A stretch of 64,000 nucleotides of DNA from Planotetraspora sp. A-T 1434 (GTDB taxonomy: Bacteria; Actinomycetota; Actinomycetes; Streptosporangiales; Streptosporangiaceae), in NCBI RefSeq assembly GCF_025420585.1, contig NZ_JAOEGB010000010.1, positions 1-64,000 of the forward strand. The letters run 5' to 3'. Every line of letters starts with the position of its first letter. Position 1 is the first letter of the stretch. Positions 24,284-33,303 of the stretch are shown piece by piece. The position numbers and the translations under genes are program-made. Under the pieces are notes generated by a model that was not told the origin of the DNA, did not search any database, and saw nothing but the letters and a program-made list of their open reading frames with translations.

Positions 24284-25771
24284 CTATTTGAGGTGGCGGA
24301 GAACCTCGTCGCGCACTACCGGGTCGAGGTGTCTGAGGAGAAGATCGCCGCGTCCGTCCGTTGACGCCTTGAGCAGTTCCGCGATTCTGGCCGGGTGCAC
24401 GTGGCTGAGCACCTCGCATGCCTTCTCCACCGACATCGCCTCGATGAGCGGGATGGCGCCGGCATGTTCGGCGAGGCGGCCCACGATGGCGCCTGCCGTA
24501 CGGCCGTCGGTATGCCGGAGGATGGCCGCGGCGTCGCCGGGCGGGATGGCGTTCAGCAGTGGCGCGGCCTGGGATGTCTTCATGTAGCCCACCATCCCGG
24601 CGGCTCGCTTGGGCGGCAGTGCTGTCAGCACGCGGGCGGCCTCAGGCACCTTGACGGCCATCAGGTCCAGCCTGCCGGCCGCGTCCTTTGTCGGCAGCGC
24701 GAGCAAAACCGCGACAGCCTTGTCCGTGGAGAGGCGTAGCAGTACGGCCGCCGCGGTCTCGGGCTCCGCCCCGCTCACCATCCGTACGGCGGCGTCCTTG
24801 GACAATCCCGCTAAAGGCGGAACCTCTGCGAGAGGGGGAACCTCTAGGGGTGGCGATGGCTTTTGCGGTGTTCGAGGGGGCACCTTGTCGTGCTTGATGT
24901 CCCGGTGCTTGATGTCATGGTGATCGCTGTCCTCGCGCCGCTGCCGTCGATCGGGTTCGTGCGCGATCGCGTCCAAGGCCACGGCGAGCCGGTCCGCGGT
25001 CATGCGCTGGGCGGCGTCCTTGCGGAGCAGCTTGACGATCACATCGGCCAGGGGCCCGGGGCGGGTAATGGGAGGAAGGTCGTCCAGGAGGATGGCGCCT
25101 AGGGTGGCCTCCAAGCTCCTCCTGCTGAACGGCGATCGTCCTTCGAGCGCGTAAAAGAGGGTGACGCCGAGTGACCAGAGGTCGGATGACGGCCCCGGAT
25201 CACGGTCGTTGATCCGCTCCGGCGCCAGGAACTCCGGTGACCCCACGAAGAGATGCGTGGCGGTTACCTTGCTGTCGCCGAGGATCCGGGCGATCCCGAA
25301 GTCGACGAGGAACACCCGGCCCTCATCGCTGATCATGATGTTGGCCGGCTTGATGTCACGGTGGAGCACGTCGGCGCGGTGCGCGGCGTCCAAGGCGTCC
25401 AGCACGTCCCGTCCGATCTTGGCGAGCCCGCGTTCCCCCGGCTGGAGGCCCTCGTCGATCAGGTCCTGAAGCGTGCGGCCCTTGACGTAGGCCATCACGA
25501 TCCACGGGTGATCGTCCTCTTCGAACATGTCGTAGATTTCGACGATCCCCGAGTGCCTGAGCCGCGCGAGGGCCTTCGCCTCATCCTCGGTGCGCCTTCT
25601 CCGTACGGCCCAGCTCTCCCCGGTCGGGGAACGCCCGAGTTCCTTGAGGGCGACGAGGCGGCCGAGCCGTACGTCCTCGGCCAGCCAGACCACGGCCATG
25701 CCGCCGTTGCCGAGCCTGTTCAGCACCCGATAGCGGCCGTTGATCAGCTGGTTGGTCCTTTCAAAGGTCAC
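24284..25771 (-). CDS. Ser/Thr protein kinase with MgtE-N-like C-terminal repeats
   Basis: A 495-residue Hanks-type kinase. It has Gly loop GNGGMAVVW (21-29), ATP-anchoring Lys43, catalytic HRDIKPAN (137-144), DFG (157-159) and APE in the activation segment. A linker follows with DHHDIKHRDIKHDK and Pro-rich stretches. Residues from about 335 are helical repeats (AAAVLLRLSTDKAVAVLLAL, AARVLTALPPKRAAGMVGYM) like the cytoplasmic N domain of MgtE magnesium channels. No transmembrane segment and no PASTA domains, so it is a soluble kinase. GTG 25771 lies seven bases after the DUF4407 gene stop, implying a two-gene operon. The tail may be a sensor or scaffold. Confidence 0.85.
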   Translation of the reverse strand: MTFERTNQLINGRYRVLNRLGNGGMAVVWLAEDVRLGRLVALKELGRSPTGESWAVRRRRTEDEAKALARLRHSGIVEIYDMFEEDDHPWIVMAYVKGRTLQDLIDEGLQPGERGLAKIGRDVLDALDAAHRADVLHRDIKPANIMISDEGRVFLVDFGIARILGDSKVTATHLFVGSPEFLAPERINDRDPGPSSDLWSLGVTLFYALEGRSPFSRRSLEATLGAILLDDLPPITRPGPLADVIVKLLRKDAAQRMTADRLAVALDAIAHEPDRRQRREDSDHHDIKHRDIKHDKVPPRTPQKPSPPLEVPPLAEVPPLAGLSKDAAVRMVSGAEPETAAAVLLRLSTDKAVAVLLALPTKDAAGRLDLMAVKVPEAARVLTALPPKRAAGMVGYMKTSQAAPLLNAIPPGDAAAILRHTDGRTAGAIVGRLAEHAGAIPLIEAMSVEKACEVLSHVHPARIAELLKASTDGRGDLLLRHLDPVVRDEVLRHLK

Positions 25772-25778
25772 AGGCGGC

Positions 25779-27191
25779 TCAGTCGTCCTCGGGGAACAGT
25801 TCGAAGGTGCCGGAACGCGCGGGCGTGGAGCCGGATGGGTCCGATGTGCGGGCCCGCGCCCTGCGCGTGTCGTGCATGGTACGCAGGCGCTCGTCATCCA
25901 TTGAATGCTCAGAGGTCGCGTCTGAATGCTCAGAGGTCACGTCTACGGGATCCGGCCGGGTGGGTGACGGCACTGGAGCCTCCCATGGGTCCGGCATGGG
26001 CCGAGTCCGGTCTGGCGCCGGTTTCTCCGCGTCCGGACGATTCCAGATCTGGAATACGGATCCGTGGTCGTCGGCCGTGCCCGAGCGCGACAGGGGGGAC
26101 GAGGGGATGAAGCTGTTCTTCGCCTCGCGAAATTCGTGCTTCTCCGCGAGTTCGAGGATTCGCTCGTAGTTGCCCGGCTTCATCATGAGCTTGACCGTCA
26201 CCGGCAGGCACTCGATCAACAGGAAGAGCAGGAAGAGCAGGAGGTGGGCGCCCCGAAGGGTGAAGTCCTGACCTGACACCTCGTTGAGCGCCTGCAGGCG
26301 GATGAGCAGTCCGTTCGTGACCTTGTTCTCCGCGTCGAACAACGCCTGCAGGTCACTCTGCCGCTGGACCGCGGCGTCCAGCGACTGCTGAGCCTTCGGC
26401 AGCTCGGTCTTGGCGTCGTTGAGCCGTTCCTGCTTGGCCTGGTCGTCGTTGGCGCTGAGCTCGCTCTTCCGCTTCTCGATCTGCCCGTTCAGTTTGTCGA
26501 CCTGGCTCTGTGCCTTCCGGTAGGCCTTCTCGCTGGCCTGCGCCAGGACACCGGGCCCCTTGCTGGGGCAGGTCGGCCCTCCGTAAAGCTGGCACTGCCA
26601 CTCCTTGTAGTGCTGCTTCGCCTGGGCCCGCTGGTCGTCGCGCTGCTTGGTGAGCGCGATGACCAGCGGATCCCGGGTGGGGTCGATCGGGACGTCGCCG
26701 CCCGAGGTGATCACCTTCTGCAGGTCGGCGATCCTCTTGCGGTCGGCGGCGATTTCCTTGCCGATGGTGTCCTGCTGCTGTTGCTTGGCGAACTGGTTGG
26801 CCCGTGCCTGCTTGATCACCACGATCTGGGCGTCGATCTCGGACTTGAAGATCTGCAGGACCAGCGGGGTTGAGACGACGGCGCCGATCAGGACGGCCAT
26901 GACGATCCGGGGGACGGCCAGTCTCCACCGGCGTGAGCCGCCCGAGTGCATGGTGCTGACCAGCCACCGGTCGAGGCTGAGGATGGCCAGGCCCCACGCC
27001 AGGGCCGCCGGGATCGCCAGAAAGATGTTGAGACCGAGCGCGCTGTTCAGCGCGAACGTCATCGATACGGTGGCCAGCACGCTGGTGGTGAGTACGGCTC
27101 CGCCGACACCCTCGAATTTGCCGCGCTCGCCCGGGCAGCGGTCGAGTATTTCGGGACGGGCACCGGATAGGGCAAGTAGATACCTTCTCAT
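25779..27191 (-). CDS. DUF4407 membrane protein with long coiled coil
   Basis: A 470-residue membrane protein matching DUF4407. Two or three hydrophobic segments lie at about 33-72 and 92-113, a long charged coiled coil (about 120-300, rich in QQ, KR and AE heptads) follows, and another membrane segment LLLFLLFLLIECLPVTVKLM sits near 315-335. The C-terminal 120 residues are disordered, Pro/Asp-rich. The motif SLDRWLVS after the second segment is typical of the family. ATG 27191 has AAAGGGA upstream. It is followed directly by the kinase gene, so it may be the kinase's membrane partner or substrate. Function unknown. Confidence 0.8.
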   Translation of the reverse strand: MRRYLLALSGARPEILDRCPGERGKFEGVGGAVLTTSVLATVSMTFALNSALGLNIFLAIPAALAWGLAILSLDRWLVSTMHSGGSRRWRLAVPRIVMAVLIGAVVSTPLVLQIFKSEIDAQIVVIKQARANQFAKQQQQDTIGKEIAADRKRIADLQKVITSGGDVPIDPTRDPLVIALTKQRDDQRAQAKQHYKEWQCQLYGGPTCPSKGPGVLAQASEKAYRKAQSQVDKLNGQIEKRKSELSANDDQAKQERLNDAKTELPKAQQSLDAAVQRQSDLQALFDAENKVTNGLLIRLQALNEVSGQDFTLRGAHLLLFLLFLLIECLPVTVKLMMKPGNYERILELAEKHEFREAKNSFIPSSPLSRSGTADDHGSVFQIWNRPDAEKPAPDRTRPMPDPWEAPVPSPTRPDPVDVTSEHSDATSEHSMDDERLRTMHDTRRARARTSDPSGSTPARSGTFELFPEDD

Positions 27192-27440
27192 CGGTTCCCT
27201 TTCCCGATTTGTCCGTCTTTCCTAACGTGCCTCTGCCGACGTTGTGGTTCCCCGAAGCGTGAGGCATCATAACATGCCAGTAAATAGGCCACATGACTAA
27301 GAAAAATGGCTATTTAGCGTGAAGCGGACATGCAGGGCGATTTTCACGTCGATCCCGGCATTCGGGGACGTCTGTACTCATTTGGCGCGTCCTGCGGTGA
27401 GTGTTATGCGAAATCTACTGACCTCTCGTGGAGGCCCGAA

Positions 27441-28862
27441 TTGACCGTGCCGCGTGAAGTGCCGCTTCCCACGGCTCTCGCCGACGCGACGGAGAAATTG
27501 GACGGAACGGGTCGCGTGGTCGTGGTCGAACTCGGCGCCGGAGGCATCACCACGTACCGCCTCGACCGCGACGACGTGGGGTTCCTGCGGTGCCGAGGCC
27601 GGAACGTGCCCTGGCCCGTCCTCCTCGGCGGGCGCACCTCGTGGGACAGCGGCGATGCCGAGGGGGAGCGGGCCGTCCTGCGGGCCGCCGGTGATCTGTC
27701 CGGCGCCGTCGTGTTCTTCGTCTGTCCGCTACCCGACGGTTCGCCGACCGACACGGCGATCGCATGGCTGCGGAAGGCGCGCCCGGAGGCCCGCATCTAC
27801 ACGGCCGATGCCGTGGTGGTCGCCGACCTGATCCGCGCGGCGATGGCCAATGACCCCCTGCGCTGGCCGTACGACCTCGTCTTGCTTCGGGCGCACCCGG
27901 ACGGCCGGCTGGAGTTGACCGCCGAGCAGTTGTTCCCCTTCGGTGCCCGGCGCGGCAAGCTTGTCCGCCGAGAGCTCCGCTGCGAACCGAGCGACGCGAA
28001 GGGTGTCGCGTTCGCCGTGGTCTCCTGGCAGGACCGGGATCCGGTGCTGGTGTCGATTCAGGCCGCGCGGGTGCCGGCAGGGCGGCACGAGCTGACCGCC
28101 GAGCTGAGGCGGCCGGGGCTCGTCCGGATGAGCATCAGGGGGGTGCCCGAGCTCACCGAGGACGAGCGCGATTGGGCGGAACTGGTTTCCGCAGTGCCGC
28201 TCCGGTTGGCCTCTCCCAGCGGCCCCATGCACCTGATCTGCGCGGTGGAGACCTGTGGGGCTCCCGCCAAGGTCGAGGAACGGCTGGGGCGGATCCGTCA
28301 GATGATCACAACGTTGTCCTCTGAGCTGCCCGATCGTCTTGACGTGTCTCTCGTCGCCTACGGGGCGCACTCCTACGACGCGCGTGACCCGGACCCGCCG
28401 ATCGACGTCGCGGCCTGGACGGCGTCCCCCGTTCGCGCCCTGGAATCGCTGCGGCGCCTGGAGGATGCCGGAGCGGACGCGAGGGGCTACCCGGACGCCG
28501 CACGGCTGGAGGACATGCTCGCTGAGGTGGACAGGCGGCTCGGTTCCGCCGCCACCGGGCGGACGGCGCTTCTCACGGTCGGGGAGCGGCCGCCGCACCC
28601 GCCACGGGTGGAGTCGGAAATCCTTCCCTGTCCGGCACGTCATGACTGGTCCCAACTGCTGCGCCGGCTGGAGAACCGTCCGGGCATGACCCTGGGCGCG
28701 ATCTGCGACAGGCCCGGGGAGCGGGCCGGCCGTGCCTGGTCGCGCTTGGGCGGGGGAGCGCCGGCCCACCTGGAGGCCGTGGACGTCAGGACGCTCGCGG
28801 CGCGGATGGGTCTCCGAAGGCCGCCAGATCAGCTGATCCCCTTCCCGCTGACCGTGGACTGA
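27441..28862 (+). CDS. vWA-like protein of a GTPase conflict system
   Basis: A 473-residue soluble protein without a firm family assignment. The segment MHLICAVETCGAP, then VEERLGRIRQMITTLSSEL and LDVSLVAYGAHSYDARD, reads as a degenerate von Willebrand A domain: a strand, a short metal-site-like loop, a helix and a second strand. Two further alpha/beta regions precede it. TTG 27441 has GGAGG six bases upstream; GTG 27447 is an alternative. It is the first gene of a rightward group with a P-loop GTPase and a GAP1-like protein, and divergent from the DUF4407/kinase pair across 250 bases. Effector or adaptor role is inferred from context. Confidence 0.65.
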   Translation: MTVPREVPLPTALADATEKLDGTGRVVVVELGAGGITTYRLDRDDVGFLRCRGRNVPWPVLLGGRTSWDSGDAEGERAVLRAAGDLSGAVVFFVCPLPDGSPTDTAIAWLRKARPEARIYTADAVVVADLIRAAMANDPLRWPYDLVLLRAHPDGRLELTAEQLFPFGARRGKLVRRELRCEPSDAKGVAFAVVSWQDRDPVLVSIQAARVPAGRHELTAELRRPGLVRMSIRGVPELTEDERDWAELVSAVPLRLASPSGPMHLICAVETCGAPAKVEERLGRIRQMITTLSSELPDRLDVSLVAYGAHSYDARDPDPPIDVAAWTASPVRALESLRRLEDAGADARGYPDAARLEDMLAEVDRRLGSAATGRTALLTVGERPPHPPRVESEILPCPARHDWSQLLRRLENRPGMTLGAICDRPGERAGRAWSRLGGGAPAHLEAVDVRTLAARMGLRRPPDQLIPFPLTVD

Positions 28863-28878
28863 ACCGGAACACGGCTGA

Positions 28879-28910
28879 AACCAGGGCTCCCGATAACCAG
28901 GGCTCCCGAT
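28879..28910. repeat. 16-base perfect tandem duplication
   Basis: AACCAGGGCTCCCGAT occurs at 28879-28894 and again immediately at 28895-28910, in the gap between the vWA-like and GTPase genes. It looks like replication slippage; it lies 50 bases before the GTPase start. Confidence 0.85.
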
Positions 28911-28961
28911 ATCGAGGCCGCCCCAAACAGGACTGTTGAAACCGAGAGAAGAGGCCCTGCC

Positions 28962-29978
28962 ATGCACCCTGATCCGGGATCGGCCCGCCCCAGCCACAAC
29001 ATCGCGATGTGGGGCGCCCCCGGAAGCGGTAAGACCACGCTCCTCGCGTCCCTGAGTATCGCGCTGATGCGTAGGCGAGGGCCTTGGAAGATCATCGGTG
29101 CGGATGATCCGTCCGCCGAATTCCTGGAGGAGAAGTCCCTCACGCTGTCCAGGGGGGAGTTTCCGCAGGCGACTCTCGACATGGAAAGTTATCGCTGGGT
29201 CCTGGTGGGGGAGCCGAAAGCCCCGGAGAGACGGCGTGGTCGCCTGTTCGGCGGTCCGCCCAAGGCGGCTCCGGCCCCCCGTGTCGGCATCAGCCTGCTC
29301 GACCCGCCCGGCGGGCTCTACGGCGACCGAGGCTCCGTTTCCGCGACCGACCAGAAGGAACTGCTCGACAACCTGGTGCAGAGCCGGGGCATCGTGTTCC
29401 TTTTCGACCCGATCCGCGAATTCGACAACGGAGACGCGTTCGACTACCTCTATCGGGCGCTGGTCCAGCTCGCCAAGCAGATCCTCGCCGGGGACGATCA
29501 CGGCGATGGGAAGTTGCCCCACAGCCTGGCGGTCTGCATCACCAAGTTCGATGACCGCAGGGTATTGCAGACCGCGGAGCGAGACGGCCTGCTGACGGTC
29601 GACCCCGACGATCCGCACGGATTTCCGAGGGTCGAGCCCGAGGACGCCGCGCGGCTGTTCCACCGCCTTTGCGAGGTGTCGAGAAGCGGTAACGCCGACC
29701 TCGTCGTCAACGCGCTCGATCAGTATTTCCGGGAAGACCGAATCCGGTTTTTCGTAACGTCTTCAATCGGGTTCTACCTCGACCCGGAGAGAAACGTTTT
29801 CGACGCGCGCGACTTCCAGAACATGGTTCCCAACGTCACGGGCAACCAGCAAGGTCTGAAGGCCGGCGCCAGCAAGTTCCGGATTCGGGGACGGGTACAT
29901 CCGATCAACGTGATGGAGCCGATGGTCTGGCTCGGCGAGCAGTTTTACAACAGTCAGCCGAACAACGGGACGATCTGA
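28962..29978 (+). CDS. P-loop GTPase of a GAP1-type system
   Basis: A 338-residue P-loop NTPase. Walker A is GAPGSGKTTL (18-27). A DPPG segment (SLLDPPGGLYGD) sits where a GTPase G3 motif would be, and TKFD (in CITKFDDRRV) serves as G4. The pattern matches GTPases of the prokaryotic conflict systems described by the Aravind group, often coded with GAP1 and vWA-like proteins. No membrane segment. ATG 28962 follows an AGAGG ribosome site. Its stop overlaps the next gene's start by one base (TGATG). GTP-dependent switching of a threat response is inferred, not shown. Confidence 0.78.
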   Translation: MHPDPGSARPSHNIAMWGAPGSGKTTLLASLSIALMRRRGPWKIIGADDPSAEFLEEKSLTLSRGEFPQATLDMESYRWVLVGEPKAPERRRGRLFGGPPKAAPAPRVGISLLDPPGGLYGDRGSVSATDQKELLDNLVQSRGIVFLFDPIREFDNGDAFDYLYRALVQLAKQILAGDDHGDGKLPHSLAVCITKFDDRRVLQTAERDGLLTVDPDDPHGFPRVEPEDAARLFHRLCEVSRSGNADLVVNALDQYFREDRIRFFVTSSIGFYLDPERNVFDARDFQNMVPNVTGNQQGLKAGASKFRIRGRVHPINVMEPMVWLGEQFYNSQPNNGTI

Positions 29979-32023
29979 TGGGCACGGCGCACCTGACCGT
30001 CCATTGGGCACTGGAGGGGAAACAGCCCGGCAGCAGCGACGAGTACGGGATCCTGGCATGCAGCCGAGGCCCGTTCTCCCCGGCGCACTTCATGGACATC
30101 AGGGCTCGATACTCGACCGGTACGCCGGAGAACCTGCCCCAGGTGACCATCGGCTGGGTCGGCGGCGGACGCCAGGACAGGTGGCTCCTCCTGTCCATTC
30201 GACAGTCGTCCGCCGAGACGGATGGGACGGGCCGCGCCATTGCGGAGACCCGTTACTTCTGTGTGCCGTACGAGCAGGTCACCGAGCACCACCTGTCGTA
30301 CGAGGCGCTGCACGCGGCGCTGGAGGCGTGCGAGCCGGTCCGTGACGAGCCGTTGGCTGTGAGCGTCGAGGCGCCCAATATCGAGGACATCGCCGCTCGG
30401 GTCGGCCTTGAGGCCATCAGCGCGGCCGCGCTGCTGTTGACCGACGAGCCCGTCTGCGTCGTGGGAGGCGAAGCCCTCCCATGGCTGGAACGCCTCCGGT
30501 TCCTCGACACCGTGTTCTCTCTGCTCCCGTACGGCATGCGGACCAGGCTCAGTGCGTCCACCTGGACGAGCAGCACGGCCGGCCGATGGTGGACCAGCAA
30601 GGCTCGCAACGAGTGCCGGCTGTCGTTCACCAAACATGCGCCGGAAGGCGTTCACAGCGTGCGCTGGGGGGCTCTGACAGAAGTGTCCTCATCGCGCCAT
30701 GATGCGCATCGCTACCAGAATCTGCTGGTGGATCGCTGTGGGCAACCCACCGCGCTGATCGAGTGGCTGGCCGCCGGCACCGAGCCCATGTCCTTCAGCC
30801 CGGACGGTCGCGCTCGGGCGCTGGCGCGGCTCTCCGAGTTCACGGCTCGCGACGACGCGGCGACCCGGGCCATCAGCGCGGACCAGTTCACGATGGAGCG
30901 CCTGCTCAACGAGTGCGCCGACTTCCTGAAGTCCAGGCAGGACGGGAAGCTCGCCGAGCACCTGGATCGCCTCGGCAACATGGTCAGCAGGCAGGGCGGC
31001 AGATTCTTCACCGGTGAGCAGCGTCGTTACCAGGAAGTCATCGCGGAGCGGCAACTACTGTGGACGTGGCAGGACGTCGACGACGACCTGTTGTTCCAGC
31101 TCCACGCGGTGATCTTGAAGGTCGGCTACGGCCCGAAGCTGTCAGCGCGGAACATGGACGAGATTCTGGATGGCGTCGGAAGTCCCGGCAGAAGTCTGTT
31201 GCTGGCGATGTTGCGGATGCCCTCCGACGCCGTCGTGCGACTCACCCTGGCATGCCGCCTGGACGACAAGGCGGAGCTGAGGAGAGCCTTCGATCAGCAC
31301 TCGGCCGGCGACCTGGTCAACGTGGCGGCTCGAGAGCCTTACGACGGCAGACTGATCCAGGAGATCGTGGACGAACTGGCCAGACGCGGCTCAGCGGAGG
31401 AGGGCCTGGACATCGCAGGTGCTCTGCGAGAGCACAACTACTTGTCGGACGCGATCAAGGCCCTGCACCCGGCCTCCATTGAGAATCGGACCCGCGTTCT
31501 TCGGAGGTTGCTGGTCGCGGCGTACGGCCAGAACCTTGAGCCGATGGAGTTCGCGGAAATCGTAGGCCTTCCGCCCGGTGGGGAACCGTTACTCGCCGCC
31601 GCCATCCTCTCTCACGGCGCGGGTGCCGGCGAGACCTTACTCCAGACGGTCGTTCTCTCCTACCTCGGCAATGCCGGGCTCGACCCTACGACTTTTATGA
31701 AGGTGAAGAGCGCGCTGCTTGAGCCGAAGCTCGGCGGCCCGGCGCCTTCCGACGATCCAGAAGCGTATGAGGACGGCTCAGGGAACCTGAACGCTCCTGA
31801 GGGCGCGGTGTCACGCATCCTCAGGAAGCTGCGCAACCCCATGTCACGAGGACGGAGTGTGCGCGTATCCAGCAGGCACGGTCACCTGGAGGAGGCCGCA
31901 GGACTCCGCCGGCAAGACGGCTCCGGCGGCAAGGACTGGCTTCCTTACGTACTGCTCGCCATCCTCGGTGTCGCGGTTGTGCTCTTCTTCGTGCTCGGCT
32001 ATGAGCTGCTGAAATCACTTTGA
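29978..32023 (+). CDS. GAP1-like GTPase-associated protein with C-terminal membrane anchor
   Basis: A 681-residue protein. The N-terminal region (LTVHWALEGKQPGSSDEYGI through FCVPYEQV) resembles the GAP1 N-terminal beta-rich domain, which begins with a short strand and a Gly-rich turn. A middle segment (FSLLPYGMRTRLSASTWTSS) also fits GAP1 proteins. The C-terminal half is helical. The last 30 residues contain one transmembrane helix (WLPYVLLAILGVAVVLFFVL), so the complex is probably held at the membrane with the large domain in the cytoplasm. Translation is coupled to the GTPase gene by a one-base overlap. Together they should form a complex. Confidence 0.72.
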   Translation: MGTAHLTVHWALEGKQPGSSDEYGILACSRGPFSPAHFMDIRARYSTGTPENLPQVTIGWVGGGRQDRWLLLSIRQSSAETDGTGRAIAETRYFCVPYEQVTEHHLSYEALHAALEACEPVRDEPLAVSVEAPNIEDIAARVGLEAISAAALLLTDEPVCVVGGEALPWLERLRFLDTVFSLLPYGMRTRLSASTWTSSTAGRWWTSKARNECRLSFTKHAPEGVHSVRWGALTEVSSSRHDAHRYQNLLVDRCGQPTALIEWLAAGTEPMSFSPDGRARALARLSEFTARDDAATRAISADQFTMERLLNECADFLKSRQDGKLAEHLDRLGNMVSRQGGRFFTGEQRRYQEVIAERQLLWTWQDVDDDLLFQLHAVILKVGYGPKLSARNMDEILDGVGSPGRSLLLAMLRMPSDAVVRLTLACRLDDKAELRRAFDQHSAGDLVNVAAREPYDGRLIQEIVDELARRGSAEEGLDIAGALREHNYLSDAIKALHPASIENRTRVLRRLLVAAYGQNLEPMEFAEIVGLPPGGEPLLAAAILSHGAGAGETLLQTVVLSYLGNAGLDPTTFMKVKSALLEPKLGGPAPSDDPEAYEDGSGNLNAPEGAVSRILRKLRNPMSRGRSVRVSSRHGHLEEAAGLRRQDGSGGKDWLPYVLLAILGVAVVLFFVLGYELLKSL

Positions 32024-32100
32024 GTCAGGGGCCGAGCCGTAAGTCGGCGAGTGGCGCCAGATGTGCTGGCAGCAGTCGACGCGGTCAGGAGCCGATGCGG

Positions 32101-33144
32101 TCAGGAGCTGTGCTGGAACGGTAGCCCGCGGACCGCGCCCAGCCGGGTGGCGGCGGTGGCCAGTGCGGCTCCGCCGACGGCTATTGCGGCCACGAGCCTG
32201 CGGTGGCGGGAGAGCCAGGATTGCGGGCTCCGGGAGTGCGACCGGGAGTCGAAGCGGCCGTGGGCGCCGAAGTCGTGGCCGTCTTTGCCGTCCGCCGGCT
32301 CCCACAGGTTCGCCGGGCTGTCGGGCCGGTGGGGCTCGTCGGTCTGCTGGGAGGCGTACCCGGTCCTGCCGAGGTAGCAGTCGATCAGAGCCGGAGCGAT
32401 CCGGTTGGCCAGCAGTGTGGCGGCGGTCGTGGCGCCCACCCAGAACTCCTTGCGTTCCGGGTGGTCGGCGGCGAAGACGACCGCCCGGGCGGCCACCTCC
32501 GGCTGGTAGATGGGCGGCACGGGCTGCGGGCGGTGTGGCAGCCGCGACAGGACCCAGTCGAACTGCGGCGTGTTGAGCGCGGGCATCTGCACCATGGTGA
32601 CCCGCACCCTGCTCTTGTCGTGCAGCAACTCACACCGCAGAGACTCGGTGAAGCCCTTGATCGCATGCTTGGCTCCGCAGTACCCCGACTGCAGCGGGAT
32701 GGCACGGTACGCCAGAGCGGAGCCGACCTGGACGATCGTGCCGTGATCGCGCGGGAGCATGCGGTCGAGGGCCGCCTTGGTGCCGTGGACGTAGCCGAGA
32801 TAGGTCACCTCGGTCACCTTGCGGAACTCGTCCGCGGTGATCTGGGTGAATGGAGCGAACACGGTGCTGAAGGCGACGTTGACCCACACGTCGATCGGTC
32901 CCCACTCCTGCTCCACCCGGTTGGCGGCGTCCTCCACCTGGCGGTAGTCGCCGACGTCCGTGGGAATGACCAGCGCCCGGCCCCCGGCGGCCTCGATTTC
33001 GTGGGCGGCGGCCGCGAGCCCCGTCTCTCCCCGGGCGAGCAGTGCGACGCTGTCGCCTCGGGCGCCGAACATCCGGGCGGCCGCTCGTCCCACGCCCGCG
33101 CTGGAGCCGGTGATCACCACGATCCTGGGTTCGCCTCGCCTCAT
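32101..33144 (-). CDS. SDR oxidoreductase with C-terminal hydrophobic tail
   Basis: A 347-residue SDR longer than the classical 250. It has TGSSAGVG near the N-terminus, a variant structural motif WVNVAFS instead of NNAG, and YCGAK as catalytic Y-x3-K. About 100 residues extend beyond the Rossmann core, ending with a hydrophobic stretch (LVAAIAVGGAALATAATRLG) that could anchor it in the membrane. This type is common in actinomycetes and is annotated only as SDR. ATG 33144 has AAGG at eight bases; ATG 33150 two codons upstream is possible. Divergent from the VKOR-family gene. Confidence 0.82.
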   Translation of the reverse strand: MRRGEPRIVVITGSSAGVGRAAARMFGARGDSVALLARGETGLAAAAHEIEAAGGRALVIPTDVGDYRQVEDAANRVEQEWGPIDVWVNVAFSTVFAPFTQITADEFRKVTEVTYLGYVHGTKAALDRMLPRDHGTIVQVGSALAYRAIPLQSGYCGAKHAIKGFTESLRCELLHDKSRVRVTMVQMPALNTPQFDWVLSRLPHRPQPVPPIYQPEVAARAVVFAADHPERKEFWVGATTAATLLANRIAPALIDCYLGRTGYASQQTDEPHRPDSPANLWEPADGKDGHDFGAHGRFDSRSHSRSPQSWLSRHRRLVAAIAVGGAALATAATRLGAVRGLPFQHSS

Positions 33145-33303
33145 GTCCATCACCTTCGCCCGCGCCCCGGCTTGGCTCTTACCAATGACGCTGCTTGTTC
33201 CTCCCTCACCTGGGCAATCCCTCGACGACCGTGAACGGCTCAAGAACCCGCCAACCTTCCGGGCATCGAGATTGTCCCGGGCGGTGAGGGTAGGCGGACA
33301 AAT

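Noticed and set aside
27729-29663. 644-codon frame opposite the vWA-like and GTPase genes
   Set aside because: Spans two genes and their gap on the other strand with random-looking Arg/Gly/Pro sequence.
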